A stretch of 64,000 bases of DNA from Triglochin maritima (taxonomy: Eukaryota > Streptophyta > Magnoliopsida > Alismatales > Juncaginaceae), in assembly GCA_963682175.1 (NCBI GenBank), contig OY821772.1, positions 52,970,925-53,034,924 of the forward strand, written 5' to 3'. Numbering within the stretch: position 1 is the stretch's first letter; every line of letters begins with the position of its first letter. Position numbers and translations under genes: made by a program. Shown here piece after piece: positions 1-11,820 of this stretch. A model generated the notes under the pieces. The model did not search any database. It was given only the letters and a program-made list of their open reading frames with translations, and was not told the origin of the DNA.

Positions 1-336
1 ATCTATCATCTATAGCGACCACTAGTCTTTGCGCTACTTCAAAGGGCAACAACACGTGAATAAGATGCATGCACAGTGGGCTTCGTACTTGGAGCAATTC
101 TCGTACGCAATTAAGCACAAATTCGGATCTCAAAACGCACTCGCTGATGCCTTAAGTCGTTAGACTGTCTTGCTTATGAAACTGTGGAGTGAGATTGCTG
201 GGGCTAGACTTGTTGCGTGAACTATACCAAGATGATGAAGACTTTGGCGAGTTGTGGAGTAAATGCTCACGCAGGATTTCAGCCGGCAACTTCCATATTT
301 TGGAGGGGCTTTTGTTCAAAGGTCGCGTGTTGTGTC
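1..336 (+). pseudogene. Ty3/gypsy pol fragment: end of RNase H and pre-integrase linker
   Basis: In the frame beginning near base 2 this reads as the C-terminal part of a plant Ty3/gypsy RNase H: IYSDH, then KMHAQWASYLEQF, then IKHKFGSQN and ADALSR. These match the usual conserved blocks, including the DH and ADALSR motifs. A TAG at 23-25 replaces the residue after DH, and another TAG follows the LSR motif at 161-163. The linker towards integrase continues in another frame up to base 336, where a solo LTR interrupts it. The same reading resumes at 2458. The element is decayed and was presumably non-functional before the window begins; its 5' part lies outside. Identification of the family rests on the motifs seen; I did not place it in a lineage. 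Confidence 0.85.
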
Positions 337-2457
337 TGTAGGATTTCATGTCTAATTATACATATATATTTTCGAAAATTTTATGTATAATAAGGATCTA
401 TTACAATTTTCTTTGATTTATTTCATGCATGCATTGGTTTGTTTTAACATCTAGTTTCAAAACTCTATTAAAACAAACTAGGGCTCTGAAATTCATACCT
501 AGAAGTTCTCAAAAACTTCTTGAAGATTCGGAGACGTTGGGGATGCTTCTCGCCGCGCCGGATGCCTCCGAGTGTTCACCGAAACCCTAAACAAGGTTGG
601 AGAGAAAGGAGCTAGCCAATCGATCTCCAAACAAGCTTAGAATCTAGCTACAAACCCCTTCCTTAGCCTCTGAGATTTCTCCTTCCAAAGACTTAGAAAA
701 CTAAGAGAATTTTCGTGGGTTTTTGTGGTGAATTAAGAGAGAAAATAATTATTAAATTGTCTGTTACAACTAGGGAGAATAAGGACTTATTTATAGGTTC
801 CAATCTTACTCTTAATCATGGCTATTCTTAAGCCACGGTTTTATGACAAATTCTCTCACAAATTAATTATATAATGCATTATATGCACCCACAAAACGTT
901 TGACCAAATTTGGAGCTAATCCAACCATCGATCAAATTAATCTCTTAATAATCAAAGGCAGAAAATCGACCGCTGTTCGGTTTACCGAGTCCCACTCGGT
1001 TAACCGAATTTGTCACGATCGTTTAACCGAGTACGTGACGGATGACCGAATCTTAAGGAGAAAAATTCTCCTTAACCGATCAGACCAATTCTCGTCCAAG
1101 ACCGAGTGCTATTCGGTTAACCGAAAATATCGGAACTTGACATTGTTTGGTCGACCGTTTCTGGTTCGGTACACCGTACCAAAGCTCCAGGCACTTTGGT
1201 CAAGTTCGGTCAATCAATTATGATTATCCGTTCCACGTTCGGTTGACCGATCCATAGATCCTTCGGTCGACCGAACCTCAACGGATTACCGAACTTCTAC
1301 CCGATTTTGCCTATTTCAAATTTTGGATTTATTTCCAACAAAATTTGAACTTAAGGGGGTTTTAGCAAATTCACAACTTATGCAATGTATTATCCTATGC
1401 AACAATAAATTATTGCACCCCATAATATATGCATCTCATATGAATTTATCATGATTCTAATTATGTTATATATTACATAATTGATTTTACTTGTTCACCA
1501 TATGTGTCATATTTTCTATGAGAAACCCGACACATCATATGAACCAAAAATCAAGATTCTTGTTTCACGGTTTTTGCGGTGTGACCTATGGGATGATCTA
1601 AACTAAGTTGGCAGTGATATTAAGAGCTTAATATCACAAGCTATAAGCGGTATCTAGCTACACATTATAGCTCCCAATTAGTTAGATGTCTTAATTCCAC
1701 TCGAACCAAAACCCGATCCATTTAGTGATGGACTGCACCACTTGTGTCCGTCCTTTGCCTCATGATATTAAGAATACACACAAAGTAGTATTGCGTCATC
1801 TTTGTATTAGTATTCATTTCTTGATCTCTTTAAGCTAGTTATAAATATGTGACTTAACTCAAATCACATTGTGCACATTATAACTTTGCTTTATCAAGGG
1901 GCCCACTAATATCATCACTCAATTAAGAGGGGCAATGATAATCTTTTGACTAACTATCTTCTCCAACGAAAGTTGTACTTAACCAACCGATGCCTTTACA
2001 CTACACTGATCGATAGTTCAAGACACTGATCTAATTAAGTATTCCTTAAGTGATTAGATATAAGTCTCATATCAAAGGACCAAAGACACAGTAAAATATT
2101 AATGACACAGAAACACATTTCTATAATATTTTACTTATTAGGTCTATTCAGTATACAAAAGTAATATTTTCCTCTTTTGCATACCCGTGTTGTCACTCAC
2201 TTGTAGAGCTACAATGATCTATGACCAACACGACAATCTTAACTCGGTAATTAATGTTCCATATTAATTACCATGATTGCGAATATCTTTTGTTTTATGC
2301 AAACCAATATCTTTTAGAGCTCTACGGTTAAGGACCAAGAGTCTCTTCCTTAACACTTCTAAAAGACGAATAACATAAACAAGGAACAAAATGATTTCTC
2401 ATTCAATTCATAATAATTGGCATTTAAAAGTAAAACTTTTAGAACACATTCCCTTCA
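337..2457 (-). mobile_element. Solo LTR of copia-A family, inverted, TSD GTGTC
   Basis: A 2121-bp LTR with TG...CA ends, in reverse orientation. It begins TGTAGGATTTCATG and ends ACACATTCCCTTCA, which are the reverse complements of the end and start of the LTR at 43384-45432. The five bases before it (332-336) and after it (2458-2462) are both GTGTC, so this is an exact target-site duplication. No internal retrotransposon sequence is present, which fits a solo LTR left by recombination between two LTRs. It splits the integrase region of a Ty3/gypsy element. A cluster of degenerate GGTCGACCG-like palindromes lies at about 960-1300. The short open frame at 900-1223 falls inside this cluster and is not a gene. 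Confidence 0.95.
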
Positions 2458-3529
2458 GTGTCTTCCCCAGACTTCTCTTCGCGAACAAGTTATACGAGAG
2501 GCTCATTTTGGGGGTCTATCCGGTCATCTTGGTCGAGACAAAAAGACATGGGTCGTGGCAGAGCGTTTTTTCTGGCCTCAACTGAGAAGGGAAGTGGCCG
2601 CCTTGGTGCGTGGATGCTCCATTTGTCAGCAAGCTAAGGGTCACGTGCAGAACACCGGGTTGTATACGCCACTACCTACTACAACGGGAATTTGGGAGGA
2701 CCTTAGCATGGATTTCGTATTAGGACTAAGTCGAACTCAATGCGGCGTGAACTCGATCTTTGTGGTGGATCGTTTTTTTCAAAAATGTCTCATTTCATTT
2801 CTTGTTGTCCACATTGCCCGACTTTTCTTCCAAGAGGTGGTCCAACTTCGTGGGATTCCAATGTCTATCGTATCAGACCGGGACACCAAATTTTTAGCCG
2901 TGTTCTGGACAACTTTGCGGAAGTGCTTCGATACTAGTCTCAAGTATAGTTCCACCGCTCATCCACAAAATGATGGCCAAACCGAGGTCGTCAACCGTAC
3001 TTGGTAATTTGCTTCGCAGCCTGTGTTTGGACAAGTCGTGCCAATGGGATCGTGTCATTCCGCAAGCAGAATTTGCATACAACAACGCCATTCATAACTC
3101 TACAGGGTTCACACCATTCAATGTGGTATATCGTGCCACTCCTCGCCATGCTCTTAATCTAATCCCTGTTCCAAAGACAAAGGATGTGAATCCTTTAGCC
3201 ATTCAAATGTCTACTGAGATTCAAAGTGTGCAGGAAGAAGTCGCAAAGCGATTGACTGCTGCCAATACGAAGTACAAGGCTACAGCCGACCAACATCGTT
3301 GTTATGTGGTCTTCGAGGTGGGCAACCTTGTTATGGTCGATTTAAGGAAGGAGCGCCTCCTGGTCGGCACACACCACAAGTTGTCCCAAAGAAGTATGGA
3401 CCGTACAAAGTTTTGCGCAAGATCAATGACAACGCATATGTCATTGATCTACCCTCAGACTTTAGTATCTCCAAGACATTCAATGTGTCCGACCTCTTCA
3501 AGTATCACGCATCGTTGGAGTCGTCCTAA
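2458..3529 (+). pseudogene. Ty3/gypsy integrase, decayed, 3' piece
   Basis: Continuation of the pol fragment ending at 336. The integrase zinc-binding region is visible ([14 protein letters not shown], then CSICQQAK), followed by the catalytic core with [16 protein letters not shown], and then the C-terminal part with KKYGPYKVL and FNVSDLF. The reading frame breaks in at least three places: near 2770 (VDRF then a shift), near 2995 (VNRTW then a stop), and near 3305-3320. It was therefore a dead element when sampled. The frame at 3299-3529 carries the conserved integrase tail and ends in a stop at 3527-3529. Integrase normally joins retrotransposon cDNA into the host chromosome. I see no chromodomain after the tail. 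Confidence 0.9.
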
Positions 3530-3573
3530 GTTGATATTGACTCGAGGGCGAGTCCAATTCAAGGGGGAGGGAT

Positions 3574-4016
3574 TGATGCGGAGAACATAGCGGAAGAGTT
3601 CCTAGACAAATTGGAGAGACGGAAGTCATCCAAACGCCACCAGTAAATACGATTCGAGCCGACGAACCAGGTTGATTTGATTTGACGAAATACGTCAAGC
3701 CACGTAATTGTGTCCAAATATGTTGTAATAAGAGCACGTGAGATTAGATTTTCCTTAATGTGTAGCTAAAGTTTAGTGGACATGTGTTTAGTGTGGTGAT
3801 GTGGCCATGTGGTCAGTTAAATGGTGATGTGACCACGTTGGTTGCATGAGTTGTAAATATAAGAATGATGAGCTGAGAATAAGAAAAATCAGCAAGAAGT
3901 TTCTAGAGCCTTTTGTGCCTACTTCACTTTCTTGCGCGCTGGTGGATTCCGACGACCCCAGATGGATTTTCGGCGGTGATCGAAGCGAGTGGATTCCTGT
4001 CTGATACTCTACATCA
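3574..4016 (+). mobile_element. 3' LTR of the Ty3/gypsy element, with PPT
   Basis: The LTR runs from TGATGCGGAGAAC to CTCTACATCA (443 bp) and has TGATG/CATCA terminal repeats. A purine-rich tract (AAGGGGGAGGGAT, about 3561-3573) directly precedes it and is the expected polypurine tract for plus-strand priming. It lies 44 bases after the last pol stop codon. The 5' LTR lies outside the window, so the target duplication cannot be tested; the bases just after the element are CATGG. Confidence 0.8.
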
Positions 4017-4249
4017 CATGGTTAATGCATGCTTGGTTTTTGTTCTGTTTTAGAAAAGCCTGAAAAGAACTCATATGGTAGAATCTTATCTCGCCGTTCT
4101 AATAGAGAGCAATTTGTGAATATTGTGGCCATTGTATTTTGGAAAGTACACTTCTGCTGTTACCAGATTTCTTTTTACTTAGGTTCCAAACTCAAAATCC
4201 CCATCAGCTTCTAGCTAAACATCCTATGGACAAGACCATACCATGCATC

Positions 4250-4950
4250 TAGGGGTGCATCCAGAATTTTTTTTCTGGGTGGGGCATATTGTCTTTCCAT
4301 TGGTCGAATTTTTTATGTAGAACCTACAACTTTAAGATGATATTTTAAATAAATTAATTAAAAAAATAAAAAAATGAAAATATCCCGCTTATTTTTAACA
4401 TTTTTCCAAACCTGAATACATTAAAATTTAAACATTCAAAAAAAATTACAACTATAAAACACGACACAGTTAAATTGATTTTATTCTTACAACTAAAATT
4501 CCAATATCCAACAGACAAAGCATATGGTTTGGTAAGATTTATTGGCTATGTTCGTTCTTAAATTTAAAATAGATAAAATTTAGACAAATAAAGATAGCAA
4601 AATAGTATATAAGTATAACTTAAAATTATAATAATTTTTTTTGTAATAATTATTATTATTTATGTTCATTGTTATTTTCATTCGTGGAATTGCAGACTTT
4701 TGTTTTATTATTCATTCTACGACTCTTATGTATAGAATGACATTGATGAATAAGTTTCATATAAATGTTAATTTAAATAAATTTTCATTCCATATTCAGT
4801 GTCAAAGTGAGATATAATATGTCAATAATCATAATTGTACTAGAAGAATAAGATTACACGTCATAATCAAAAAATAATTAAAAAAATAGTATTTTTTTGT
4901 GGGAAAATCTGAGTAGAGCCGTGCCCCACTGCCCATAATGTCCGCCACTG
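4250..4950. mobile_element. Non-autonomous hAT-type element, TSD CATGCATC
   Basis: A very AT-rich 701-bp segment. The eight bases before it (4242-4249) and after it (4951-4958) are both CATGCATC, the 8-bp duplication expected for hAT transposition. The ends are imperfect inverted repeats: TAGGGGTGCATCCAG on the left, and CAGTGGCGGACATTATG reading inward from the right. There is no coding sequence, so it would have depended on a transposase made elsewhere. The exact duplication is the strongest evidence; the inverted repeats are only partly matched. Confidence 0.7.
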
Positions 4951-4958
4951 CATGCATC

Positions 4959-5871
4959 GACGTTGACATTCTAGAAGTAAGATGGTCGGCTTGACTTCCT
5001 ACAACCGTATTCTGGTTCGTAAGTCTGATTTAAAGAAAAAAATGATTTTTGCGCGTCGATGAAATAGAATCGCTGCATGTACCTGTGGACTTTCGAAAAG
5101 TAGCAGATATACAATTGTTCTGCCCCTCAATATCAAATATTCCGCAAATTTACAAACGTATGTTATACTGTACATATCTCTGTTAGTTCGCCACGAAGAT
5201 GCATGCATAAGCATATGGAAGATTTTCGATCAGACATGAAAAATGAGAACAACCTAAATATAACTATTGATTTAAGATAGCTAACCGAGGTTGTAGGATA
5301 TGAAGCTTAAGATGTTGTAGGATAATTTAAGGGAATCGGAGACGACAGGAAGCACAATATATACTAACACACGCGCATGAAGCCTTGGCAAGCACCATCA
5401 AAACTTTATCTTGTGATATTTTTCTACTCTAATATAGATTTATCGGGCATGGAGCGGAGGTAAGGAAAATATCCCCCGGATTTAAGAAAATATTTTAGTT
5501 ACCATGAAATGTTTTTTACCAGCATATATAGTTAATGGGATCTCTAAAATTTACTTTGATCGCCGTGTTTATACACACTAAACAGTGAAGTATTTATTAT
5601 TCAAGAATTCTAAGCCCTAACTATAATTCCGGTGCCAAGATCTCACGTCAGAAGACACAATTTACTTAACAAGGTAAAATCTAAAATCAATGGAGGTTGA
5701 TATTATGATATACATTTCACAGTAAAATTCTGAACTTTAGATCCTAATTGGCATCGCCACTGATTCCTAGCAATTTGAAAAGATTTGGTTGGAGTTCATA
5801 TATTCATCATATATATTGAACTGCAACAGACTAGAACGTAACACGAATATCACTATCACATGATCGTAATG
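4959..5871. other. Intergenic DNA, no gene recognised
   Basis: AT-rich single-copy-looking sequence between the hAT-type element and the DUF7733-like pseudogene. The open frame at 4999-5214 has no recognisable motif and biased composition. I see no RNA gene and no repeat here. Confidence 0.5.
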
Positions 5872-6552
5872 TCATTGATCCTTGTCCTTGTCCTTACCAT
5901 CACCACCACCGCCGTAGTAGCTCTTAAAGGCCCTCGGCAGGAACACCAGCACGAGCACCCCGAACAGATTAAACGACCAAAAACAGGATATTCGCGACGG
6001 CGAGCCCACGGCCGATCATCAGCCTCCTCCTCGACCCGTGCACCTCCACCTCGCAGAACAACCAATCCATTATCGCCACCAGCCTCTTCCCGTTGTACAT
6101 CAGCGGGACGAAGGCGCGTATCGGCGGGGAGAAGTTGCCGTTGAATATGGCCCCCTCGAGGAACATCTGGCAAGCGACGAGGAAGACGTGGGGCGTGGCG
6201 GCCTTAACGCCGTCCTTGTCGTTCTCCATGACTCCCTGGAGGATGTAGAGGACGGGAAGGAAGAGGCCGAGGACGGTGCCGACGAGGGAGTAAAGGGTGA
6301 GGAGGCGGGTGTTGAAGAGAGGGGGTTGGGGTTGGGAGGAGGGGTGGTGGGGAAGATCAGCCTCGAGAGGAAGAGGAGCTAGAGGAAGGAGAAGATTGCG
6401 AATGCGAAGTCGGCGACCGCCACCATGCCGGATGAGGAGAGGACAATTATCACCGCGAGGGAGTTCAGCTGCCGGAAGGAGAGGAAACGGTTTTTCTGTT
6501 GGTCGGTTGACGTCAGACCGATGTCCTTGCATGGCCCAACTCCACCTGACAT
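5872..6552 (-). pseudogene. DUF7733-like membrane protein pseudogene
   Basis: Read on the minus strand from an ATG at 6552, the sequence gives MSGGVGPCKD, then RFLSFRQLNS and a hydrophobic segment, then (after breaks) YSLVGTVLGLFLPVLYILQG, DKDGVKAATPHVFLVACQMF, NGNFSPPIRAFVPLMYN and a hydrophobic C-terminus ending at 5872. From memory of the family this matches plant membrane proteins with a DUF7733 domain, whose function I do not know. Three lesions are visible. A TAG at 6379-6381 is codon 58. A two-base gain sits in a CT run near 6315-6321, between NPNPL and FNTR. A one-base gain near 5971-5973 comes after ILFLVV, where the following frame reads NLFGVLVLVFLPRAF. The intact length would be about 225 residues with no intron. 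The GC-rich coding bias remains, so the decay looks fairly recent. A functional recoding explanation seems unlikely with three breaks. Confidence 0.7.
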
Positions 6553-6793
6553 CTTCAGTACTTGATCTCTCGGAGAACTTAATTCTGTATTAGGGTTGAG
6601 AACACGTACGTTAGAAGGTAGCCTAGACTAGAGGATGGACGTGGTATGATACTTCATAACTATCTGCGAGCGACATAAGGACCGGGTTTATTCTGTGAGG
6701 ACTGGGGTTACGTGGCTAGTTTAGACGGAGTTCATAGAATGCAGTGACACGTACGTACGTATATATAACTAACTCGTCGAAGATATTGCGAAG

Positions 6794-6991
6794 TTGGGGG
6801 TGAGGTCCGGTTTTTTGGACCGCATCCAACCAGTCCGGGTTCCGATCTGAAACTTTTTGAAATTTCGATTCCGGTCTGGTTCGGTCTGATTTTTTGTTTT
6901 TTTATTTAAAAAAAATCGAATTTTAGACCAGACTGAAGACCGATCTGGACTCTGGAAAATATTCCAGTCCGAACTAGATGCTTACCCCTAA
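6794..6991. mobile_element. Short hAT-like inverted-repeat element (tentative)
   Basis: A 198-bp segment starting TTGGGGGTGAGG and ending CTTACCCCTAA, so the ends are imperfect inverted repeats. Inside, GGTCTGGTTCGGTCTG and its near complement (AGACCAGACTGAAGACC) flank an A/T run, so a strand could fold into a hairpin. The possible 8-bp duplications are TTGCGAAG (6786-6793) and GTGTAAAG (6992-6999). They agree at five of eight positions, and two of the three differences are the transitions that turn CG into TA. This looks like the common plant hAT-type miniature elements, but the duplication is not clean. Confidence 0.45.
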
Positions 6992-9900
6992 GTGTAAAGT
7001 AAGATGGTCAAATTAGTGGCATAGCTGCAAGCCCACAATAAGTGATGGTTTAATTTCGATCAAGGAGTGTAACGACGGGGAATGGTCAGAAGCGTTGGAT
7101 GGATGCGAATTATATTTCTTTCTTTGATTCCATTGTGGAAGTGGGGTGGGAGGTGGGAGAGTAGGAGGGACCGGGTTGGGATTGTGTCCGGGAGGGAGAG
7201 TGAGGGGGCGTTGAGGACATAGGAGGGGAGGCGTGGTGGAAGTGGGTGGTACTCATCGGCGGTGGGGGAGAGATTGCGGTGTGTTTTGGTTGTGTTGTGT
7301 TGGAAGGAAGTGTGGTTAAATATGGGAAGGGAAGTGAAGAGACTTTCACTCCCCTGGTCATAAGTCGTAACATGAGTGGGGAAGAGTCAACCTGTGTCTC
7401 CTTTATTATGTTTTAAAGATCATAATTCACGTTCTATACTTTAAATCAACTTCTCTGTCGTCCATATAAATATAATATTTATCTTCACGTTCTTTACACT
7501 GTTAAATCGGAATTAATAATTCGGAATATTTAAAAATCTTATCTCACTACTTTATCTTTTTTCTACCTCACATTCGTTTACATAACTTAATGTAATTTAT
7601 TAATAATTACGAAAATTAACACTACGTAATTAATTAATAATTCGGAATATTCAAAACAAATATTATTAAATATTAATTGAATAAAATAATAATAATAACT
7701 AATAACATGTAATTAACAAAAACCTAAACCAAAAAATAAATGGGGTCGTTTCTTATATTGTATTTTGTTCCCTTTTCTTAATTAAAATAAATATATTGGT
7801 GATGGGGTTTTTTCCTTCTAAAATTGGTATAGTGCATTTATAATTAAACATATACATGTGTCCCTATTGAGTTCAAATCGGTGGCATCAAAGTATATTTT
7901 ATTTACAGACGACGTGGTTGAATACCGATACAAATTTGTAGTAATAAGGTGTAGCTCAATCGGTGTAAAATATACTTGTAAGTGGGTAGGGTAAAATATT
8001 GTTTAACCATCCTAACCCTATGGGTAAAAAATCTTAAAATTTTAATAAATTGAACAGGTAAAATTTTGATAATTTTTTGGATGTTTCATTATTAATTTGT
8101 GGATGTTTGGCGTTTCATTATCAATACGTGGATATTTGATGTTAAAAGTGGATCTGACTTGTTTTTGGTCCGACGCCAGTGGTGATGCCACATTACAAGT
8201 AGCAAGGTGACAAGGTCGATAACCCCCTTAGACATTTAGAATTACTCTAGTTCCTAAAGACATTTTGGGATTTTGACTCGTGGATTTCCGAATACGAATA
8301 ACGAGATAGGTAGATGTAAATTTATTAAATTAGTCTAGTTCAAAAGTATTTATTTATTCACTTGTATGTTAGTTACCTAATCAAAACTTCAAACCAAGTC
8401 CCAAATCAAAGCAAAAAATCGGATGCCTCTTGGGCTAAATTTCTAACACCGCCCATAATTGGCGCAAGTAATTATACAAAATAGTGAAATACAACTTTCC
8501 TGAACCAACAACTCCAACCCAAAGAATCTTCTTTGCATGTCAAAATTGACGTTTCAGTACTTCTGCAATTTACTCCAGTATGCATATGCAAAACCTTGGT
8601 GTTTCCAAACAATACCACGGTTGGAGATCGAACCAACCTTGTTTCTTCTCCTCCAACACAAAAAACATAACCAAATTAATGATAAAAACTATAATTTCTG
8701 CAACCAAAAAACCCAAAAATACCGACATAAACGGCAGCCTTATTGTCTGGCTTCTTGATTAGCATCTTCATACTAATTGTCATTGTATCTATATACGGTT
8801 ACTATAATTATAAACTGATAAGTATTTAATCTTTGATCTTCCTTCTATATATAACTTAAAACATTGTCGAAAGATATCGTTTTGTTCATCCGACGCGTTA
8901 CCATTATTGTTTAGTCGGATAATTCTTCGCCTTGATCAAACCTCTAAAAGATTAAAACATCTAAATATAATTAAAGATATTATACCGAAATATTAGCGGT
9001 CTTTCAATAAGTGAGCATTGATATTGCGGGAAAAAAATCGCGAAAACTATTTGGATATGGTATTTGTTGGACAATTTCTGAATTCATTTTAATAGTGGTA
9101 TCATACAATGGTTTTCATTCCGAGGGGGCAAATTCAAGTTTTAATTCAAAATAATCAGTGCAGTAAATATTTTCTCTTAAGTTTAAAAACACTCCAGATA
9201 ATTACAAAATTATCTGTTTTAATTAACCACTCCCACGTTAAAGTATGTTGTAGCTGCGTATTATGTAAATTTACAAGAACTTAGTTATATATTTAAAAAT
9301 AATAAATATGACAATCGACACTTACAATTTAATATATGTATACAAGTGCTTTTATACATAAGAGAAGAGAGATATACAAGTGTTTTTATACATAACCATA
9401 ATTCGAGGTTTATATGGACCGTCCATATCCAAAGGGTTTACTAACATCCAGGTTAACTTGATTAAGGATTCAAATATGATTTGTCAACTCGTCACCTCAT
9501 AAGGGGTTGCTGCTCCTCTGAACCCGCATCGCAAACGTGCTTTAATCGTACCCACAAACATAACAAATATATTAGGTTTGTCGATTCATCGTCGATTAAT
9601 TTTAAATTGAATACTCACACTTCAATAATAGTACTATTGTTCATGTTTAAAGTGTTTAATTGGATCTGCAAAATAGAATCCTAACAGAACTCATCACCGG
9701 GACAAGATTCACAAGTCACCACTCGACAAGATCCAACAACAGATACAATGATATGACTTGTAAAAAAAAAACAGATACAATGATATGGAACCTTCAACAG
9801 TTGAATCTTCCATTAATGCATCCATTACGTAGTGGGTGACGTTCCAACGTACATAGATTTGGAGTGACAGCGGAGATTGAGTTGGTGTGGTGCATATGGT

Positions 9901-10539
9901 TATGGATAATTGGATAGTGATTGTCTACTTCCTTTTGTTATAGGAACTGTTGAATGACAACCGCTTAACGTGTGGTTTGGGTTGCATTTTGAGTTCCATT
10001 GGTGTTCGTTGATTAATGGTTATTGATCACGTTTCGTATTTGTCAAGATCTTGTGTGTTGATTTTTGTGAATCTAAGTGGTCGCTAATTAATGGAGAGAC
10101 GTGTAGTCATCAACAGCGTGGAGTTCAGGCTACTCAGATTTAACTCTCAAAGGGTATTCTAATTGATGCGCTATGAATCCTACGATAGTTCTGGTCTTGT
10201 GGAGTCGAGTAAAATATATATATCATAAACGAAATTTTTACGAATTAAAACCAGATCTGTTTTAGATATTTTTAATCTTGAAATATTCAAGATCAATAAT
10301 TGAATTCCAACTTTGTTTGAAATCTAAAAATGAGTGAATTAAGGTAGATAAAAAATGATACACCTAAATAAGAAGAATTGGTCTATTTAACTTCTTGATT
10401 CTTCGATAAAGTCCAGACACCAGAAGCTACACGTCAAGTTTGTTAATCAAAAGTGTGGGATTCTAATCCTAATTGAGTTTTTATGTTGATTTAGGTGGTG
10501 ATTATGAGGAGATGAGATGGACGGCTGAGATGGAGTGGA
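6992..10539. other. Intergenic DNA, no gene recognised
   Basis: Mostly AT-rich sequence. A GC-biased stretch at 7100-7380 gives a proline/serine-rich frame on the minus strand with no recognisable domain; I do not call it a gene. Small local duplications are visible: a motif ending in TTTTATACATA occurs twice at 9339-9396, and CAGATACAATGATATG occurs twice at about 9739-9787. Nothing else identifiable was seen. Confidence 0.5.
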
Positions 10540-11329
10540 GTGGAGTGGATGGATGAGATGGATTGGAGGAAGATATTTATGGTGACAAAAATCTCTCTCT
10601 CACTCTCTCTCACTCTCGTTTCTCACTCACACTCTCTCTCCCTCAGTTGTGCTCTGGCGAGGAGAAGTGGTCGGCACCGGTTGGTTGGTGGAGGTGAGTT
10701 GGGTTGTGTGCTTATTCATCTCTTTTGTGTTTTCTCTTTTCTCCCTCTCAACCCATCTCGTTTCCAGTGGTTGGGGAGACTGTCGACGAAGGTGGTTACG
10801 GGTCTGTGGAGCGTCGAGGAGTGGTGATCGTTGTTCGAGCGTGAGGTTCGTCGACGGATCGTATTTTGGGGGAAGTGCTCGTGGAAGCGTCGTCGTGGTT
10901 CTTCGAAGGTTTCTTAAAACATTCACGGTATGTCAACTCGCTCACTTAGTAGTGTGAGTATTTGGAAGTCGACGGTAGGCCTTCTGGCTCGTCGCAAGCA
11001 AACGTGCAGCAGATTTTACTGTCTGATCGGTCGACCGGTTGGTGTAAACAACCGACCGTTCTTAATGAGATTTCAGGTTCTACCACTCACTGGTCGAACG
11101 ATGCCCATGGGGCGGTCGACCGGTTGTGCATTTGAGTCAAGCCTGGTTGGTTTCGGTCGAACGGGTCCCCTTTTGCTGTTCGACCGTGTGCACTATTTTA
11201 GGTCGGTTGGAGCATTGACCATCTAAACGGTCGACCGTCTGTGTGACTTTGTCTGACAGGTGACCTAAGTTGGATTGGTGGTTGGTTCGACCGAAGGTGG
11301 TTCGGTCTACCGGACTTGATGTTGAGCGT

Positions 11330-11540
11330 GAGGGAATTCTCTGGTGGAATTTGGTCGACCGAGAGTGCTTGGGGTTCGACCGGATTCGTTGGTGAGAGTT
11401 GAGGGAATTCCCTGGTGGAATTCGGTCGATCGAGAGTGCTCGGGGGTTCGATCGTATTCGTTGTTGTGCGTGAGGGAATTTTCCCTGGTGACTTTCGGTC
11501 GAACGAGGCCCCTTTGTCGTTCTACCGATTGGTCGTTTTG
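11330..11540. repeat. 71-bp tandem repeat containing GGTCGACCG-like sites
   Basis: Units start at 11330, 11401 and 11472, each with GAGGGAATT..., then a CTGGTG segment and a GGTCGA-type site. The first two units are nearly identical; the third diverges after about 40 bases. The period is exactly 71 between starts. Confidence 0.8.
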
Positions 11541-11820
11541 CTCGTTGAACCTGGGAGGCGACTTCTAAACGGTCGACCGATCTTTGACTTTGGTTCGACC
11601 GAACGAGTGTGGTTGGTGAGAATTGGTCGACCGATGGAGTGTCGGTCAAGGCAATTGCCCTGTGTTTGTGAGATTCGGTCGACTGAGACTTTTGGTTCGA
11701 TCGACCGTTTGTGTCCAGTTTTGCACGTTGGAGGTGCAGTTGTCGTGGTCGTCCGTGTGGGGCTAGTTGTGGTGCCGATGTTCTTCCGGCAGGTGTGCTA
11801 GTGAGAACGAGTATTGCGGT

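Noticed and set aside
7110..7373. Proline/serine-rich minus-strand frame
   Set aside because: No recognisable domain, and its composition follows a local G-rich strand bias.
7867..7970. TAGCTCAATCGGT and GTTCAAATC resemble pol III A and B boxes
   Set aside because: The B-like box lies upstream of the A-like box on the same strand, and no tRNA fold or SINE tail is visible.
10540..11801. Several overlapping open frames on both strands
   Set aside because: They arise from GC-rich repetitive sequence and the palindromic sites; no conserved protein is visible in any frame.
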